64,000 bases of DNA from Phycisphaera sp. (lineage in GTDB: Bacteria > Planctomycetota > Phycisphaerae > Phycisphaerales > UBA1924), in assembly GCA_020639255.1 (NCBI GenBank), contig JACKGZ010000002.1, forward strand, positions 1-64,000, written 5' to 3'. Within the stretch, counting starts at the first letter, position 1; each line of letters begins with the position of its first letter. The position numbers and the translations under genes were made by a program. Shown in pieces: positions 24,978 to 34,815 of this stretch. The notes below the pieces were generated by a model. That model was not told the DNA's origin. It saw only the letters and a list, made by a program, of their open reading frames with translations, and ran no database searches.

Positions 24978-27341
24978 TTACGGGCAACCGGCGTTGTAGT
25001 TGGCGACCCAGGCCGAGAAGTCGGCCGGCGTGCACACGCCGTCGGCGTTCTGGTCGCAGACCGGTGACATGGCGTTGAACGCGGCAACCCAGGCGCTGAA
25101 GTCGGCGGGGCTCAGGACGCCGTCGCCGTTTGCGTCGGCCAGGCAGGTCTCGTCCTGCGTGCAACCGAAGCTCTCGAAGAGCAGGTCATCGACGGCGCAC
25201 TCGAGGATGTCACCCGGGTTGTTGTCGGCGGCGATGAACCGGAGACGGAACTGGGGCGCGGCCCCGAACTCGGCGCCGACGTCGATCGTGTCGGTGCGCC
25301 AGTTTGTGTCGGGGCTGTAGTTGCGGGCGATGGTCCAGGATGAGCCGCCGTTGAGGGAGACCTCGACGCGGAAGTAGTCTTCGGCGCCGATCGTGTTCTG
25401 GTCGTCGTTCATCCAGTAGGCGTAGCTGACGGTGCCGCCGGTGGAGAAGTCGAGCTCGGGGCTCGTGAGGATCGTCTCGCCGCCGTCGACGTCGGAGTTG
25501 GGTTCGTTGTCGATGATGCCGGTCTGCCAGCACTGACCCGAGCCGTCGTAGTCGGCGGGCGGATCGGATCGGCCGTTGTCCTGTGGGATGCCCCGGACCC
25601 ACTGACCACCGGTCGCGTTGCCCGAGACGGTCCAGCCGATGTCCGTCTCGCCGTTGTCGGCGACGGAGAGCCCCTCGCCGATGGTGGCCTGGTAGGTGCC
25701 GCTCACGGGGTTGGTGACCATGCCTGCGATCTGTCCTTCCGCGGAGAGCCAGTAGATGGGGTTGTCGCCGCAGTCGAACGCGGGGAGCGTGCCGGAGTAG
25801 AGCCCGCCGACGCCGCCGGAGAGCGTGATGGAGGTTGGGTTCGCATCGCCCGTGCGCTGGAAGTTGAGCATGGGCGAGCCGATGAGCGTGTCGCCGTTCT
25901 CGGTGACCTGCACGGAGACCGGCGTCGGCGTGTCGGGGGCGATGATGCTGGGCAGCGGCTGCGCGAAGGCGAGTTCGAGGAGCAGGATCGACTGCGAGAA
26001 GTCGAGGCTGTAGGTGCCGAGCGAGCCGTAATTTGAGACGGGTCCGTTGGTCTGGGGCTGGAAGCCGCCCTCGATGACGACGGTGTAGTTGCCGAGCGGG
26101 AGGTTGGTGTAGGTCTTGGTTGCGTTGAAGGTGTTCTGCGGATCGAACTGATCGATCAGCGAGAGTGGCGAGTCGAGGTAGAGATTCCAGCGGATATCGA
26201 GGTTGGGACCGACGTCGACGGTGCGCGCGTCGATGGTGACATCGCCTCCGAATGCGGTGAAGCTGAAGGCGTCGATGTCGCCGTGAGAGTGGATGATGCC
26301 ATCGATGTGATCGCCCGAGGAGATGGGCGTTCCGCCGTAGAGCACGTCGGGGTAGTCGTCGTCGATGAAGTCCACGTCATTGACCGGGTTGGCGATGATG
26401 GCGGTGTCCTGCTGAAGTGTTTGTGTTGCGCCGGGGTAGTCCCCCTTGGACCACTGGACGAGTTGGCGGCCGAAGGGTGCGCCCATGATCGGGCCCCAGG
26501 AGGGCGAGCCGCCCGAGGAGCCCGGGTGGTACTCGGAGCCGTTGAGCCCGTCGTGGCGGAGCGCCAGAGTGTGCCCGGCTTCGTGGCTTGCGGACATGGG
26601 ACCGGCACCGAGCCCCTTGTTGAAGACGAAGCAGGGCGTGTCTGTGTTGCTGCGGAAGGTGCTGAGCAGCGCGATGCCGCCGGTGCCCTCACCGAAGCCG
26701 TTGGTGTATTGCGACATCACGACGCGCATGCCGAAGACCGTGTCGTCGGCGTTCGATTTCACGAGCGCCGCGGTGCCGGGATCCTTAGTGGTGACGTTGA
26801 TATCGAACCCGACAAAGTCCTCGGCAACTTCGAGCCAGTGGCCGATGATTTCTTCCTTCTCGGCGTCCGTGAAGACGCTGGTGTTGCCGTTGCGGTCCCA
26901 GGCTGGGAAGTTGATGTTGTGCCCCCACTGGTTGCCCGATGACTGGTGGCCGTTGAAGTCGAGGTAGATCGTTTTTTCCGACCCGGGTCGCGATTCGAGG
27001 TTGAGGAAGTCGTCGAGTGGGATGCCGCCGCGGGCGATCGCGTGGCCCGTCGCTCGAGTTTCGTTCTGGATCTCGGGCGGCGCAGCGGGGCAAACGTACA
27101 TGATTGACCCGCTCGGCGTGACGTACGCGGAGAGATCGGTCGCGAGGATTGATGCGAGATCCTCGGCCGAGATGCCGTTGCTGGCCGCGATGTCGCCGAG
27201 ACGCTCGCCGAGTTCTCGCACGGCCGACGGGCCGCTCAGCGAGCCCTCGGGCACGGTCGGGACTGATTGAGCCGATGCGCAGACTGTAAACGCCAAACCG
27301 GCGGCAAGCGCCGGGATCCCCCGCCTCGTGGTCCTGGTCAT
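24978..27341 (-). CDS. Secreted metzincin-like protease with jelly-roll module and Gly-Cys dockerin tail
   Basis: The product is 787 residues from ATG 27341, with a short signal peptide (RRGIPALAAGLAFTVCASA). The prodomain and catalytic domain match the neighbour at 23399, but the zinc motif reads HEAGHTLALRHDG (His253...): the glycine usual between the second and third histidines is Ala. The Met-turn WGPIMGAPFG is present. A pre-peptidase-C-like domain follows, then a ~90-residue beta domain, the ~160-residue jelly-roll-like module (DIGWTVSGNATGGQW...RLRFIAADNNPGD) shared with 15346, 27416 and 50560, and the dockerin tail with the Cys pair ending NAGCP. Activity is plausible but less certain because of the Gly-to-Ala change. 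Confidence 0.85.
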   Translation of the reverse strand: MTRTTRRGIPALAAGLAFTVCASAQSVPTVPEGSLSGPSAVRELGERLGDIAASNGISAEDLASILATDLSAYVTPSGSIMYVCPAAPPEIQNETRATGHAIARGGIPLDDFLNLESRPGSEKTIYLDFNGHQSSGNQWGHNINFPAWDRNGNTSVFTDAEKEEIIGHWLEVAEDFVGFDINVTTKDPGTAALVKSNADDTVFGMRVVMSQYTNGFGEGTGGIALLSTFRSNTDTPCFVFNKGLGAGPMSASHEAGHTLALRHDGLNGSEYHPGSSGGSPSWGPIMGAPFGRQLVQWSKGDYPGATQTLQQDTAIIANPVNDVDFIDDDYPDVLYGGTPISSGDHIDGIIHSHGDIDAFSFTAFGGDVTIDARTVDVGPNLDIRWNLYLDSPLSLIDQFDPQNTFNATKTYTNLPLGNYTVVIEGGFQPQTNGPVSNYGSLGTYSLDFSQSILLLELAFAQPLPSIIAPDTPTPVSVQVTENGDTLIGSPMLNFQRTGDANPTSITLSGGVGGLYSGTLPAFDCGDNPIYWLSAEGQIAGMVTNPVSGTYQATIGEGLSVADNGETDIGWTVSGNATGGQWVRGIPQDNGRSDPPADYDGSGQCWQTGIIDNEPNSDVDGGETILTSPELDFSTGGTVSYAYWMNDDQNTIGAEDYFRVEVSLNGGSSWTIARNYSPDTNWRTDTIDVGAEFGAAPQFRLRFIAADNNPGDILECAVDDLLFESFGCTQDETCLADANGDGVLSPADFSAWVAAFNAMSPVCDQNADGVCTPADFSAWVANYNAGCP

Positions 27342-27364
27342 CTTGAGATGCTCTCCTGGTTGTG

Positions 27365-27394
27365 GAAATGGCGCAGCCCCCGTCAAGGGGCTGC
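27365..27394 (-). terminator. Terminator of the matrixin-like gene
   Basis: An 8-bp stem GCAGCCCC/GGGGCTGC with a 6-base loop lies 22 bases beyond the stop at 27416. The minus-strand T-run after it is weak (CCATTTCC). Confidence 0.6.
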
Positions 27395-27415
27395 ACCCGG
27401 TTGGGTACTCGGATC

Positions 27416-30016
27416 TTACGGGCAGCCGGCGTTGTAGTTGGCGACCCAGGCGGAGAAGTCCGCGGGGGTGCACATGCCGTCGTTGTTCTGATCGCATGCG
27501 GGGGCCATGGCGTTGAAGGCAGCAACCCAGGCGCTGAAGTCGGCCGGGCTCAGGATGCCGTCGCCGTTGGTATCGGCAATGCAGTCGTTGGACTGCGAGC
27601 ACTCGAAGCTCTGGAAGACGATGGCGTCCAGGCCGCACTCGAGGACGTCGCCGGGATCGTTGTCGGCGGCGATGACTCGCATACGGAACTGGCTGGTGTT
27701 GCCGAACTCGGAGCCGACGTCGATCGAGTCGGTGCGCCACGCGTTGGACGCGGTGTAGTTGCGAGCGGTCGACCACGTCGAGCCGCCGTTGGTCGAGACC
27801 TCGACGCGGAAGAAGTCTTCGGCGCCGATGGTGTTGGTCTCATCGTTCATCCAGTAGGCGTAGCTGACTGTGCCGCCGGTGGAGAAGTCAAAGACGGGGC
27901 TGGTGAGGATTGTCTGACCGCCGTCGACGTCGGAGTTGGACTCGGCGTTGTCGGTGAGCCAGCACTGCCCCGAGCCGTCGAAGTCGGCGCTCGGGTCGGA
28001 GCGACCGAAGTTGGCGGGGACTGCACGCTCCCACTGGCCGTCGGTGGCGGTACCAGAGACGGTCCAGCCGATGTCCGTTTCGCCGTTGTCGGTGACGGAC
28101 GTGCCCGTGCCGATAGTCGCTGAGAACGCGCCGGCGGTCGGCTCGGAAAGCGTGCCGGCAAGAACTGTGTCGACCGAGACTCGGAAGTCCGGGTCGTCGC
28201 CGCAGTCGAAAGCGGGCAGGTCGGCCATGAAGACGCCGCCGCCGGAAGCGGACATCGTGATGTCGGTGAAGCCTGCGTCACCGACGCGCTGGTAGCTGAG
28301 GACGGGGTTGCCCAGCAGCGTGTCGTCGTTGAGTGTGATGAGCACACTGACGGGCGTGGTGGTGTCCGGGGCGATCAGCGTGGGTGGCGTGGTCAGCAGA
28401 GTGAGGTCCGCTGGCAGCTGAACACCCTGATCGACGCTGATGCTGAGTGTGTATGACTGGATGGTGTTCTCGGTTCCGCCGAAGACACGGACGTATGCCG
28501 CGCCGGCGGGGACGTTGGCGATGACGGTTTCGGCAAGGCCTGCTCCGTTGTCGTTGGCAGTCTGGAGAACCGCGCCGGCGGCGTCGAGAACCTGGATACC
28601 CAGGTTCTTCTGGTTGAGCGCGTCGTAGTTGTTGCCGGTGTTGCAAGCAGAGGTCTGCGTGCCCTCGATGTACGTGAAGCCACGAGGCGTGACGGTCGCG
28701 GTGACGGAGCCGGACATATTCAGCGTGAGCAGGAAGACGTCGGCGTCGGTGTTGTCGTCGATCGAGAGGATGTCGGTCAGGTTGGAGTTGTTGGGACCGG
28801 TGTCGCCGAGCTGGACGGACTGGCCGATGCTGTAGCTGCCGAGATCGGTCGCGGCGCCGGTGGAGTCGTTGGGTTCGAGCGGGTCGCCGTAGTGGCGCTG
28901 CGCGTTGAGAATGTCATCGAACCGCGGGCCGTCGTATGCGACGGAGATGAAAGGCTCCATGAGCTTGTTCTGTTCGACGGGGCAGACGTGGAGCTGGCCC
29001 ATGCCGTGGCCGTGCTCGTGTGCGAGCACGTTGCGGAGGCGGAGGGACTGGCTGCCGGTGTTGTTGTAGAAGGTGTCGGGCGAATCGACGACCATGTCGC
29101 CGTTCTGGGGGAAGAAGTTGTAGGCAAGGATGCCGGAGTTGCCGTCGATGGGCTTGCCGCCCATGCGGAGGTCGCCGCGGACGCCAGCGACGCCGGGGTT
29201 GTTGAAGAGGGTGACGTTGTCGTCGTTGGGTTCGAGGATGTAGGTGTTGCCCGAGAGCTCGGCCCAGCGTGCGAAGACCTGGTCGTAGATGGCGCGCCAT
29301 GTCGCGCGGTTGCCGTAGATGCCGTCCATGAACGCGTTGAGCCCGTTGACGCCGGTGCCCTCGCCGACGCCGTCGGGGATGGTGGTGCCGTCGGCGGGGA
29401 AGGAGTAGGTGAGTATCGTGGGCTCCCCTTGGGTAGAGTTGCCGCCCGGGTTGAGCGCGGTTGCGCCCCAGCGGCCGGTCTGCTGGAAGCGGTCGCCGTT
29501 GATATCAACGCCTGCGAAGACGACGGCTTCGAAGGCCGCGATGAGCGCGGGATCCGTGCCCGGCGCGAAGCAGGGCATGACTGGCGTCCCGCCGTGGGCG
29601 TCGGTCTCGACGATGTGGACGAGGCCCTTGAGCATGCGCTGGTGGATGGGCTTGAAGTTCTTGAAATCGTCCTCGGAAACGTACGCCTTCACGGCCTCGT
29701 ACGTCTCTTTGAGCTCGTCCTCGGAGAGCTGCTCGTTGCGCTCGATGATGCCCGGATGCGTGTCGGCTTCGGGCTCGCTGGTCTGCATGAACGAGAGCGT
29801 GATGCCCTCGAGCTCGCAGCGCTTGAGGATGCGCTGGCGGTCTTCCTCGGGCAGGGCGTAGAACGTCTGTGCCTCGATCATGCGGAGCATGTCCTGGTGC
29901 ACAGCCTGGCAGCAGACGCCCTCGGGCGCGGCGATCGGTTCGAGCGGTTCGGCGTTGACGGCGGCGGCCAATCCCGCGGCGAAGACGATCGCCGCGGCGG
30001 TGTTGAGCTTATTCAT
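27416..30016 (-). CDS. Secreted matrixin-like zinc metalloprotease with Gly-Cys dockerin tail
   Basis: The product is 866 residues from ATG 30016, preceded by AGGAG, with signal peptide MNKLNTAAAIVFAAGLAAAVNA. A helical, Glu-rich proregion occupies about 25-150. The catalytic domain has HEHGHGMGQLH (His333, His337, His343) and a downstream Met at NKLMEPF, as in matrixins. Next come a pre-peptidase-C-like domain (around 380-530), a beta domain, the ~160-residue jelly-roll-like module and the dockerin tail (loops DTNGDGILSPAD, DQNNDGMCTPAD), ending NAGCP. It shares its last ~260 residues with the gene at 24978 but has a different protease family at the front. It is flanked by terminators, so it is probably monocistronic. 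Confidence 0.88.
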   Translation of the reverse strand: MNKLNTAAAIVFAAGLAAAVNAEPLEPIAAPEGVCCQAVHQDMLRMIEAQTFYALPEEDRQRILKRCELEGITLSFMQTSEPEADTHPGIIERNEQLSEDELKETYEAVKAYVSEDDFKNFKPIHQRMLKGLVHIVETDAHGGTPVMPCFAPGTDPALIAAFEAVVFAGVDINGDRFQQTGRWGATALNPGGNSTQGEPTILTYSFPADGTTIPDGVGEGTGVNGLNAFMDGIYGNRATWRAIYDQVFARWAELSGNTYILEPNDDNVTLFNNPGVAGVRGDLRMGGKPIDGNSGILAYNFFPQNGDMVVDSPDTFYNNTGSQSLRLRNVLAHEHGHGMGQLHVCPVEQNKLMEPFISVAYDGPRFDDILNAQRHYGDPLEPNDSTGAATDLGSYSIGQSVQLGDTGPNNSNLTDILSIDDNTDADVFLLTLNMSGSVTATVTPRGFTYIEGTQTSACNTGNNYDALNQKNLGIQVLDAAGAVLQTANDNGAGLAETVIANVPAGAAYVRVFGGTENTIQSYTLSISVDQGVQLPADLTLLTTPPTLIAPDTTTPVSVLITLNDDTLLGNPVLSYQRVGDAGFTDITMSASGGGVFMADLPAFDCGDDPDFRVSVDTVLAGTLSEPTAGAFSATIGTGTSVTDNGETDIGWTVSGTATDGQWERAVPANFGRSDPSADFDGSGQCWLTDNAESNSDVDGGQTILTSPVFDFSTGGTVSYAYWMNDETNTIGAEDFFRVEVSTNGGSTWSTARNYTASNAWRTDSIDVGSEFGNTSQFRMRVIAADNDPGDVLECGLDAIVFQSFECSQSNDCIADTNGDGILSPADFSAWVAAFNAMAPACDQNNDGMCTPADFSAWVANYNAGCP

Positions 30017-30044
30017 TCTGATTCACTCCTCTTTTTGGTATAAG

Positions 30045-30072
30045 AATCGGGGCCCCCGGATCGGAGGCCCCG
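30045..30072 (-). terminator. Terminator of the reprolysin-like gene
   Basis: A 7-bp stem CGGGGCC/GGCCCCG (30048-30054 with 30066-30072) is followed on the minus strand by ATTCTTATACC. It lies 21 bases beyond the stop at 30093. Confidence 0.6.
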
Positions 30073-30092
30073 AATGAGAGAACGGTATCGGA

Positions 30093-32627
30093 TTACGGGC
30101 AGCCCGCGTTGTAGTTGGCGACCCAGGCGCTGAAGTCCGCGGGCGAGCAGACGCCGTCGGCGTTCTGATCGCAAGCGGGAGCCATGGTGTTGAACGCGGC
30201 AACCCAGGCGCTGAAGTCAGCAGGGCTCAGGATGCCGTCGCCGTTGGTGTCGGCGATGCACTCGGAATCACAAACCACAGTTCCGAAGTAGAACTCAACC
30301 GGGTTCTCGGGTGAGTAGACCTCGGGGCCATCGAGCAGCCCGACGATGAAGTTGAAGACAACATCGTCGTCGCACGCGCCGGCCGGAATGGTCGCGGTGT
30401 AGTTGTTGCCGCCGGCGGGGACGAGTGCAACTGGAGTCAGCGGGAAGGGCAGGCCCACGCTGTAGATCATCGTCAGATTCGAGTTGTCGAGCGTGAATGT
30501 GCCCGGGTCGATGTTCACGAGGATGTCGGTCGGGTCGGTGTCGCTGAAGACTGCGGGGATCCCGTTCGGGAACGTGATGACGACCGGCTCGGGCGGGACA
30601 TCGATAGTGATGTTCGACGAGTTCATGTCGAAGAAGTTGAATCCGGTCGCCTGAACCATGACGCGGCCGTTATTCGTGAAGACCGCGGGCAGCGAGACGG
30701 TCTCAGAGCCGTCGTTCGGGACGCCCGTTGCGAGCACATAATCGAAGCTCGCGCCGGCGTTGGTCGAGAAGAGGATGTCGACCTGTGTCGCACCGAGCAC
30801 GGTGTTCGTGTTTGCAACGTTCCATGTGACGGTCATCTGGCCGCTTGTGATGGTGGTCGGCGTGCTCTGGCTGGTAACGTTGAACGGACCGGCGGCCGTG
30901 GTGACGGTGACGCTTGTGGTATCTGTCGCATAGCCGCCGCCGCTGGGGTTGTTGTCACGGGCGGTGCAGCGGAGCGTGAGTGTCCGGTTGGTCGTGGCGT
31001 ACTTCTCGCCCTTGGTGAGCGTGCCGTTGTTCAGATCGATGAGATCCGGGAAGTAGCGCGTGGGTGAGGTCCTGGGTGAGAAGCTGCGGAAGAGTGGGCT
31101 CGAACCGTTGTCTGCGGCGCTGGCGGTCTGAGCCGGACCGAGGTTGTACTGCTCCCAGCAGTAAAGCACTGTATCGCCGTCGGGATCCGAGCCCGTTGCG
31201 GTGACAAAGAAGGGCGTGCCCTGCGGCACGGTGAAGCTCGGCCCTGCGTCGACGATCGGCGTGTTGTTGCCTGTTGCAAACGGCGAGTCGCAGTTGTTGC
31301 CTGATCCAGATGTAATGTGGTTCGTGATCTCGAGCTGGCTGCGGTAGTGGAAGTAGGCATCTGAGTTGTTCTGGATGTTGTCGGCGCTGCAGATGCCGGC
31401 GTATCCCATGATGGTGGTCGCTGAGCCGATCTCATACGCTGACGAGGACGAGCGGTTGCCGTTGCAGCTGCCACCTGTTCCGTTGAATGTGTGGTTGCCG
31501 CCGAACTGGTGTCCCATCTCGTGCGCGACATAGTCGACGTAGAACGGATCGCCTATGGGCTGTGCGAGACCTGTGGTGCCGCCGCCTTTGTTCGAGGTGC
31601 AGATGACACCAAGGAACGCGACGCCGCCGGATCCGGTGCTCACGCCGTGACCCACGTCGTAATTCGCCGAACCGATGACGGAATTGATACGGCTGGTGAC
31701 CTGGTTGAGCAGGCTTGAGCTGTTGCTCAGGCCGTCGCCGACGGGGTCGGTGTACACGATCTGGTCGTTGTTGGCGACAAGGTTGAATTTGACGCCGACC
31801 TCGTCCTGGTAGATGCCGCTGACACGGTTGACGCAGGTCACGATCGCAGCGAGCGCGGAGGGAACCGTGCCGCCGTGGAACTGGCCGTACTCGCCCGTGC
31901 AGAGCATCGCGAGGCGGTATTCCTTGCGTGTGACAGCCGCGAGATTGGCCAGGGGCGGCGGGTTGTTCTGGTTGTCCAGCGCCCATCCGTGGATGTCGGG
32001 CGATCCGTGCAGCTGCTCGTCGTACGAGCACGACCAGCTCAGATTTGAACGGTCGAGGTCTTTCTTGTAGTACGCGGCGTAGATCGTGTCATCGTTCTTG
32101 CTGTATCGATCGATGTATGCGTGCAGGCCCGAGCGGCGGATCTGCGCATCGAATCCGGAGGGGGTCATCGTGATGCGCACGTGCGCCGAATCGTCTTCGA
32201 GGCTCTGACCGGCGTAGGTACGGATGAGCGGGTACTTCGCCTGGAGCGGAGCTTCCATCACGGGTGACTCGTAGATCGCGAACGCCTGGAACCCGCCGTC
32301 GGGCATCGGAAGATCGATGACGATCGGCGCGAGTTCGGCCTCGGGTGTGCCCTCCATCGGAGCCGCGGAGAGAAGATTGCGCATGGCAACCGTGTCGAGA
32401 ACTGCAGCGTTGAAAACATCCGGACGAACCCATGCCTCACTCGCGGTTCTTTCTGCGGGGATCTGATCGATCAGAGCCCAGGCGCCGTCGACGGACACGC
32501 TTCGGACGGCAAACTCGGGACTCGTGGTGGCCCAGTGTGCGGTCGGCTGTGTGGGCTGCTGACTCGCCGCAGCTCCAGCGAGCGCCGCGAACAAGGCCAG
32601 AGATCCGATCATCCTCTTTGTCTGCAC
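30093..32627 (-). CDS. Secreted reprolysin-like zinc metalloprotease with Gly-Cys dockerin tail
   Basis: The product is 844 residues from GTG 32627, chosen because AAGGAG stands 6-7 bases upstream; the ATG at 32612 is an alternative. A signal peptide (MIGSLALFAALAGAAA) is followed by a long proregion. The M12-like catalytic domain has HEMGHQFGGNH (His369, His373, His379) and Met-turn TIMGYAG. Ig-like beta domains follow. The last ~180 residues, from PEPVVITFPNG to the dockerin end NAGCP, are almost the same as in the gene at 62447, although the catalytic domains differ, which points to exchange of a 3' module. It is flanked by terminators, so it is likely monocistronic. Confidence 0.88.
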   Translation of the reverse strand: MQTKRMIGSLALFAALAGAAASQQPTQPTAHWATTSPEFAVRSVSVDGAWALIDQIPAERTASEAWVRPDVFNAAVLDTVAMRNLLSAAPMEGTPEAELAPIVIDLPMPDGGFQAFAIYESPVMEAPLQAKYPLIRTYAGQSLEDDSAHVRITMTPSGFDAQIRRSGLHAYIDRYSKNDDTIYAAYYKKDLDRSNLSWSCSYDEQLHGSPDIHGWALDNQNNPPPLANLAAVTRKEYRLAMLCTGEYGQFHGGTVPSALAAIVTCVNRVSGIYQDEVGVKFNLVANNDQIVYTDPVGDGLSNSSSLLNQVTSRINSVIGSANYDVGHGVSTGSGGVAFLGVICTSNKGGGTTGLAQPIGDPFYVDYVAHEMGHQFGGNHTFNGTGGSCNGNRSSSSAYEIGSATTIMGYAGICSADNIQNNSDAYFHYRSQLEITNHITSGSGNNCDSPFATGNNTPIVDAGPSFTVPQGTPFFVTATGSDPDGDTVLYCWEQYNLGPAQTASAADNGSSPLFRSFSPRTSPTRYFPDLIDLNNGTLTKGEKYATTNRTLTLRCTARDNNPSGGGYATDTTSVTVTTAAGPFNVTSQSTPTTITSGQMTVTWNVANTNTVLGATQVDILFSTNAGASFDYVLATGVPNDGSETVSLPAVFTNNGRVMVQATGFNFFDMNSSNITIDVPPEPVVITFPNGIPAVFSDTDPTDILVNIDPGTFTLDNSNLTMIYSVGLPFPLTPVALVPAGGNNYTATIPAGACDDDVVFNFIVGLLDGPEVYSPENPVEFYFGTVVCDSECIADTNGDGILSPADFSAWVAAFNTMAPACDQNADGVCSPADFSAWVANYNAGCP

Positions 32628-33003
32628 GGTTCACTCCTTACGACGGGAACAGTTCTCGGCCCACGAGACAGCTCAAGCTGGCTGCAGCACAGCTGCAGTA
32701 TGCGCGACGATCGCCCGGAGACGATCGAGATTGGTTCAGAAGCCGACAGCCCCCCTGCCGCTGGCTCCCTTTCGGGATCATGCCGCGAAAGTCCCGGACT
32801 GTGAAGGTCCGGAGAAACGAACGCGACGATGTATCCAAGATACTGGCTCTCGCGGTGGGTGAGAAGAGCAGATCCAAAATCACCGACCATTCCGAGCAGA
32901 ATCCGACCGAACAGCCTTTATCAGACCTCAGGATCCACGAAAAGAAACGGGTGCGTCATTGTGGAGACGCACCCGAACAAGATTCACAATTGTCGGCGGT
33001 CGA
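32628..33003. other. Intergenic region upstream of the reprolysin-like gene
   Basis: These 376 bases hold the ribosome-binding site of the gene at 30093, the terminator of the gene at 33004 (32940-32976) and no convincing reading frame. The GCTGCAGCACAGCTGCAG stretch near 32680-32697 is partly self-complementary. No clear promoter was identified. Confidence 0.5.
32940..32976 (-). terminator. Terminator of the M12-like gene at 33004
   Basis: A 10-bp stem CGGGTGCGTC/GACGCACCCG (32949-32958 with 32967-32976) is followed on the minus strand by TTTCTTTTC. It lies 28 bases beyond the stop. Confidence 0.75.
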
Positions 33004-34551
33004 TCAGAAGTCGCAACCCGCGACCCACGAGGCCACCCATGCCGAGAAGTCGGCGGGTTCGAGCGTGCCGTTGCGGTTGCAGTCGGCGGCGAGATCGCCG
33101 GCGTTGTACGCCACGATCCAGGCGGTGAAGTCGGTTGGCGTGAGCATCCCGTCACCATTGATGTCGGCAATGCAATCAATGGTCCCGCCATCACACTCTT
33201 CCTGAGTCTGTGGAGTCAGGTCGCAGGGCATCGGCAACGTCGGGATCTCAAGCGAGACGTACTGAATGATGTTCTCGAGGATGCGCTGGTGGAAGAAGAG
33301 CGCAATGTTGCTGAGCCCGCCCGGACAGAGGTGGCAGTAGCTCATGATTGTGCCGTTCTCGGCTGTTCCGCACGAACCGAAAGCACACTGATCAACCGGC
33401 GGAATCAGGCCGTGCGTGTGTGGCGCACCGAAGTTGTGTCCCCACTCGTGGGCCGTCACGACGAGATCCCAGTTTTGCGGCAGATTGGACTCGATCGGAG
33501 TCGGGAAGAATCCATTGAGATTGCCCGAGACGGCCTGTGCGAGGTCGTGGTAGCAGAACGTTGCAAGGTACGCGATACCGCCACCGAGCGGCTTGCCCGA
33601 GAAGTGGTGAGCGCCGTGCCACTCGCCGGCGTAGGGCGCATCGAACTCTCTCCATGTCTCGTTCATCTCGTCGAGCACGGAGGGCGTGTCGGTGCCCATC
33701 CACGGATCCGCGATGGTGGCATCGGGCCAGATACGTGTGTACACGATGCTCAGACGCATATTCCAGTTGTCGGTGTAGATCTGGGTGACGCCGCCGACGA
33801 GAGACTCGATGTACTCCATCGTGAGTTCGGACGCGACCATCGGATCCTGCGACATAAACAGCTGTGAGAACTCGGTATCGGCTTCGATCGCAACCTTTGC
33901 GACCCGGCAGGGCTGCTGTGTGACGTCGTCACCGCCGCTGGTCTCGCCGCGGGAGGCGAAGTTCTGTCCGGGCGCCTCGATGAGTGTGCAGGCGTAGTCA
34001 ATCCAGTTGATCTGCCCCTCGGGGAGATCGGTGAGGTTATAGATCGTGATCCCCGTCTGGAGTTCAAAGCTGCCATTGGAGACGATGTACGTCGTGCCAT
34101 CGAACTCGAGGAAGCCGTTGCTCATGTTGGGCGAGATGGCAAGGTACACCTTCGAGCCCGGGATGCCGACGATCGAGCCGCGGAGCGTTGCGAGCTGCGG
34201 GCGTGCGACTGGTACAAGGCCGTCGGCGGTGCCGCGAACGAGCTCGGCGTTGGGGTCGAAGACGTCGAACGTTTCGAGTTCGAGGTCAACGGTCGTGGTG
34301 CGGTCGAGCGGGAAATCGGAGATGTTCACGCGGACCGCGTTGTTGATCGCGTTGAAGTATGTGTCGTCGAAGCGCAAGGGAGTTGCGATCGGTGCGATGT
34401 CGCGGTTGTCGACCACCAGCGGCGACGGGACCGTGACGATCCGTCCCTGGAGATCGAGCGTTCTCGGGAGACGACCCGAGCCTTCTTGTGCTGTGGCAGC
34501 GGTCGCCGACAGCATGAGAGCGACGCTGCACGCCGTGAGGAGTGTCTTCAT
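33004..34551 (-). CDS. Secreted M12-like zinc metalloprotease with divergent Gly-Cys dockerin tail (tandem copy 1)
   Basis: The product is 515 residues from ATG 34551 (SD-like AAGGTGG just upstream; a GTG at 34560 is possible). The signal peptide is MKTLLTACSVALMLSATAATA. A proregion of about 170 residues is followed by a catalytic domain with HEWGHNFGAPH (His368, His372, His378) and Met-turn GTIMSYCHLC. The C-terminal domain is unusual for this array: loop 1 is DINGDGMLTPTD, loop 2 is DCNRNGTLEPAD, and the chain ends VAGCDF. It is paralogous to the next gene throughout the catalytic region. Confidence 0.87.
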   Translation of the reverse strand: MKTLLTACSVALMLSATAATAQEGSGRLPRTLDLQGRIVTVPSPLVVDNRDIAPIATPLRFDDTYFNAINNAVRVNISDFPLDRTTTVDLELETFDVFDPNAELVRGTADGLVPVARPQLATLRGSIVGIPGSKVYLAISPNMSNGFLEFDGTTYIVSNGSFELQTGITIYNLTDLPEGQINWIDYACTLIEAPGQNFASRGETSGGDDVTQQPCRVAKVAIEADTEFSQLFMSQDPMVASELTMEYIESLVGGVTQIYTDNWNMRLSIVYTRIWPDATIADPWMGTDTPSVLDEMNETWREFDAPYAGEWHGAHHFSGKPLGGGIAYLATFCYHDLAQAVSGNLNGFFPTPIESNLPQNWDLVVTAHEWGHNFGAPHTHGLIPPVDQCAFGSCGTAENGTIMSYCHLCPGGLSNIALFFHQRILENIIQYVSLEIPTLPMPCDLTPQTQEECDGGTIDCIADINGDGMLTPTDFTAWIVAYNAGDLAADCNRNGTLEPADFSAWVASWVAGCDF

Positions 34552-34754
34552 ACGATCCACCTTGCTCCTGATGCAAACCCACCGAGCCTGCCATCCCGAC
34601 CCCGCCGGGAAGTGGCTGCGACCATTCTAACGCGAAGCCCCATCCGATTGCTGGATTTTGGAAGGTTTCGGGGCTTTGTCGGCGAAAAAACGCCTTCGAC
34701 GAGGTCCGGTTCGAGCGCGAGGGCTCGTTGGATCCAATCCAGACTCGGTATCCA

Positions 34755-34788
34755 AGCAAACAGGCCCCGGGGGACGTCCCGGGGCCTG
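34755..34788 (-). terminator. Terminator of the M12-like gene at 34816
   Basis: An 11-bp perfect stem CAGGCCCCGGG/CCCGGGGCCTG (34761-34771 with 34778-34788) is followed on the minus strand by a short TTTG. It lies 27 bases beyond the stop. Confidence 0.7.
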
Positions 34789-34815
34789 TGAAATTGAGGA
34801 GGTGCTGGCGTGGGA

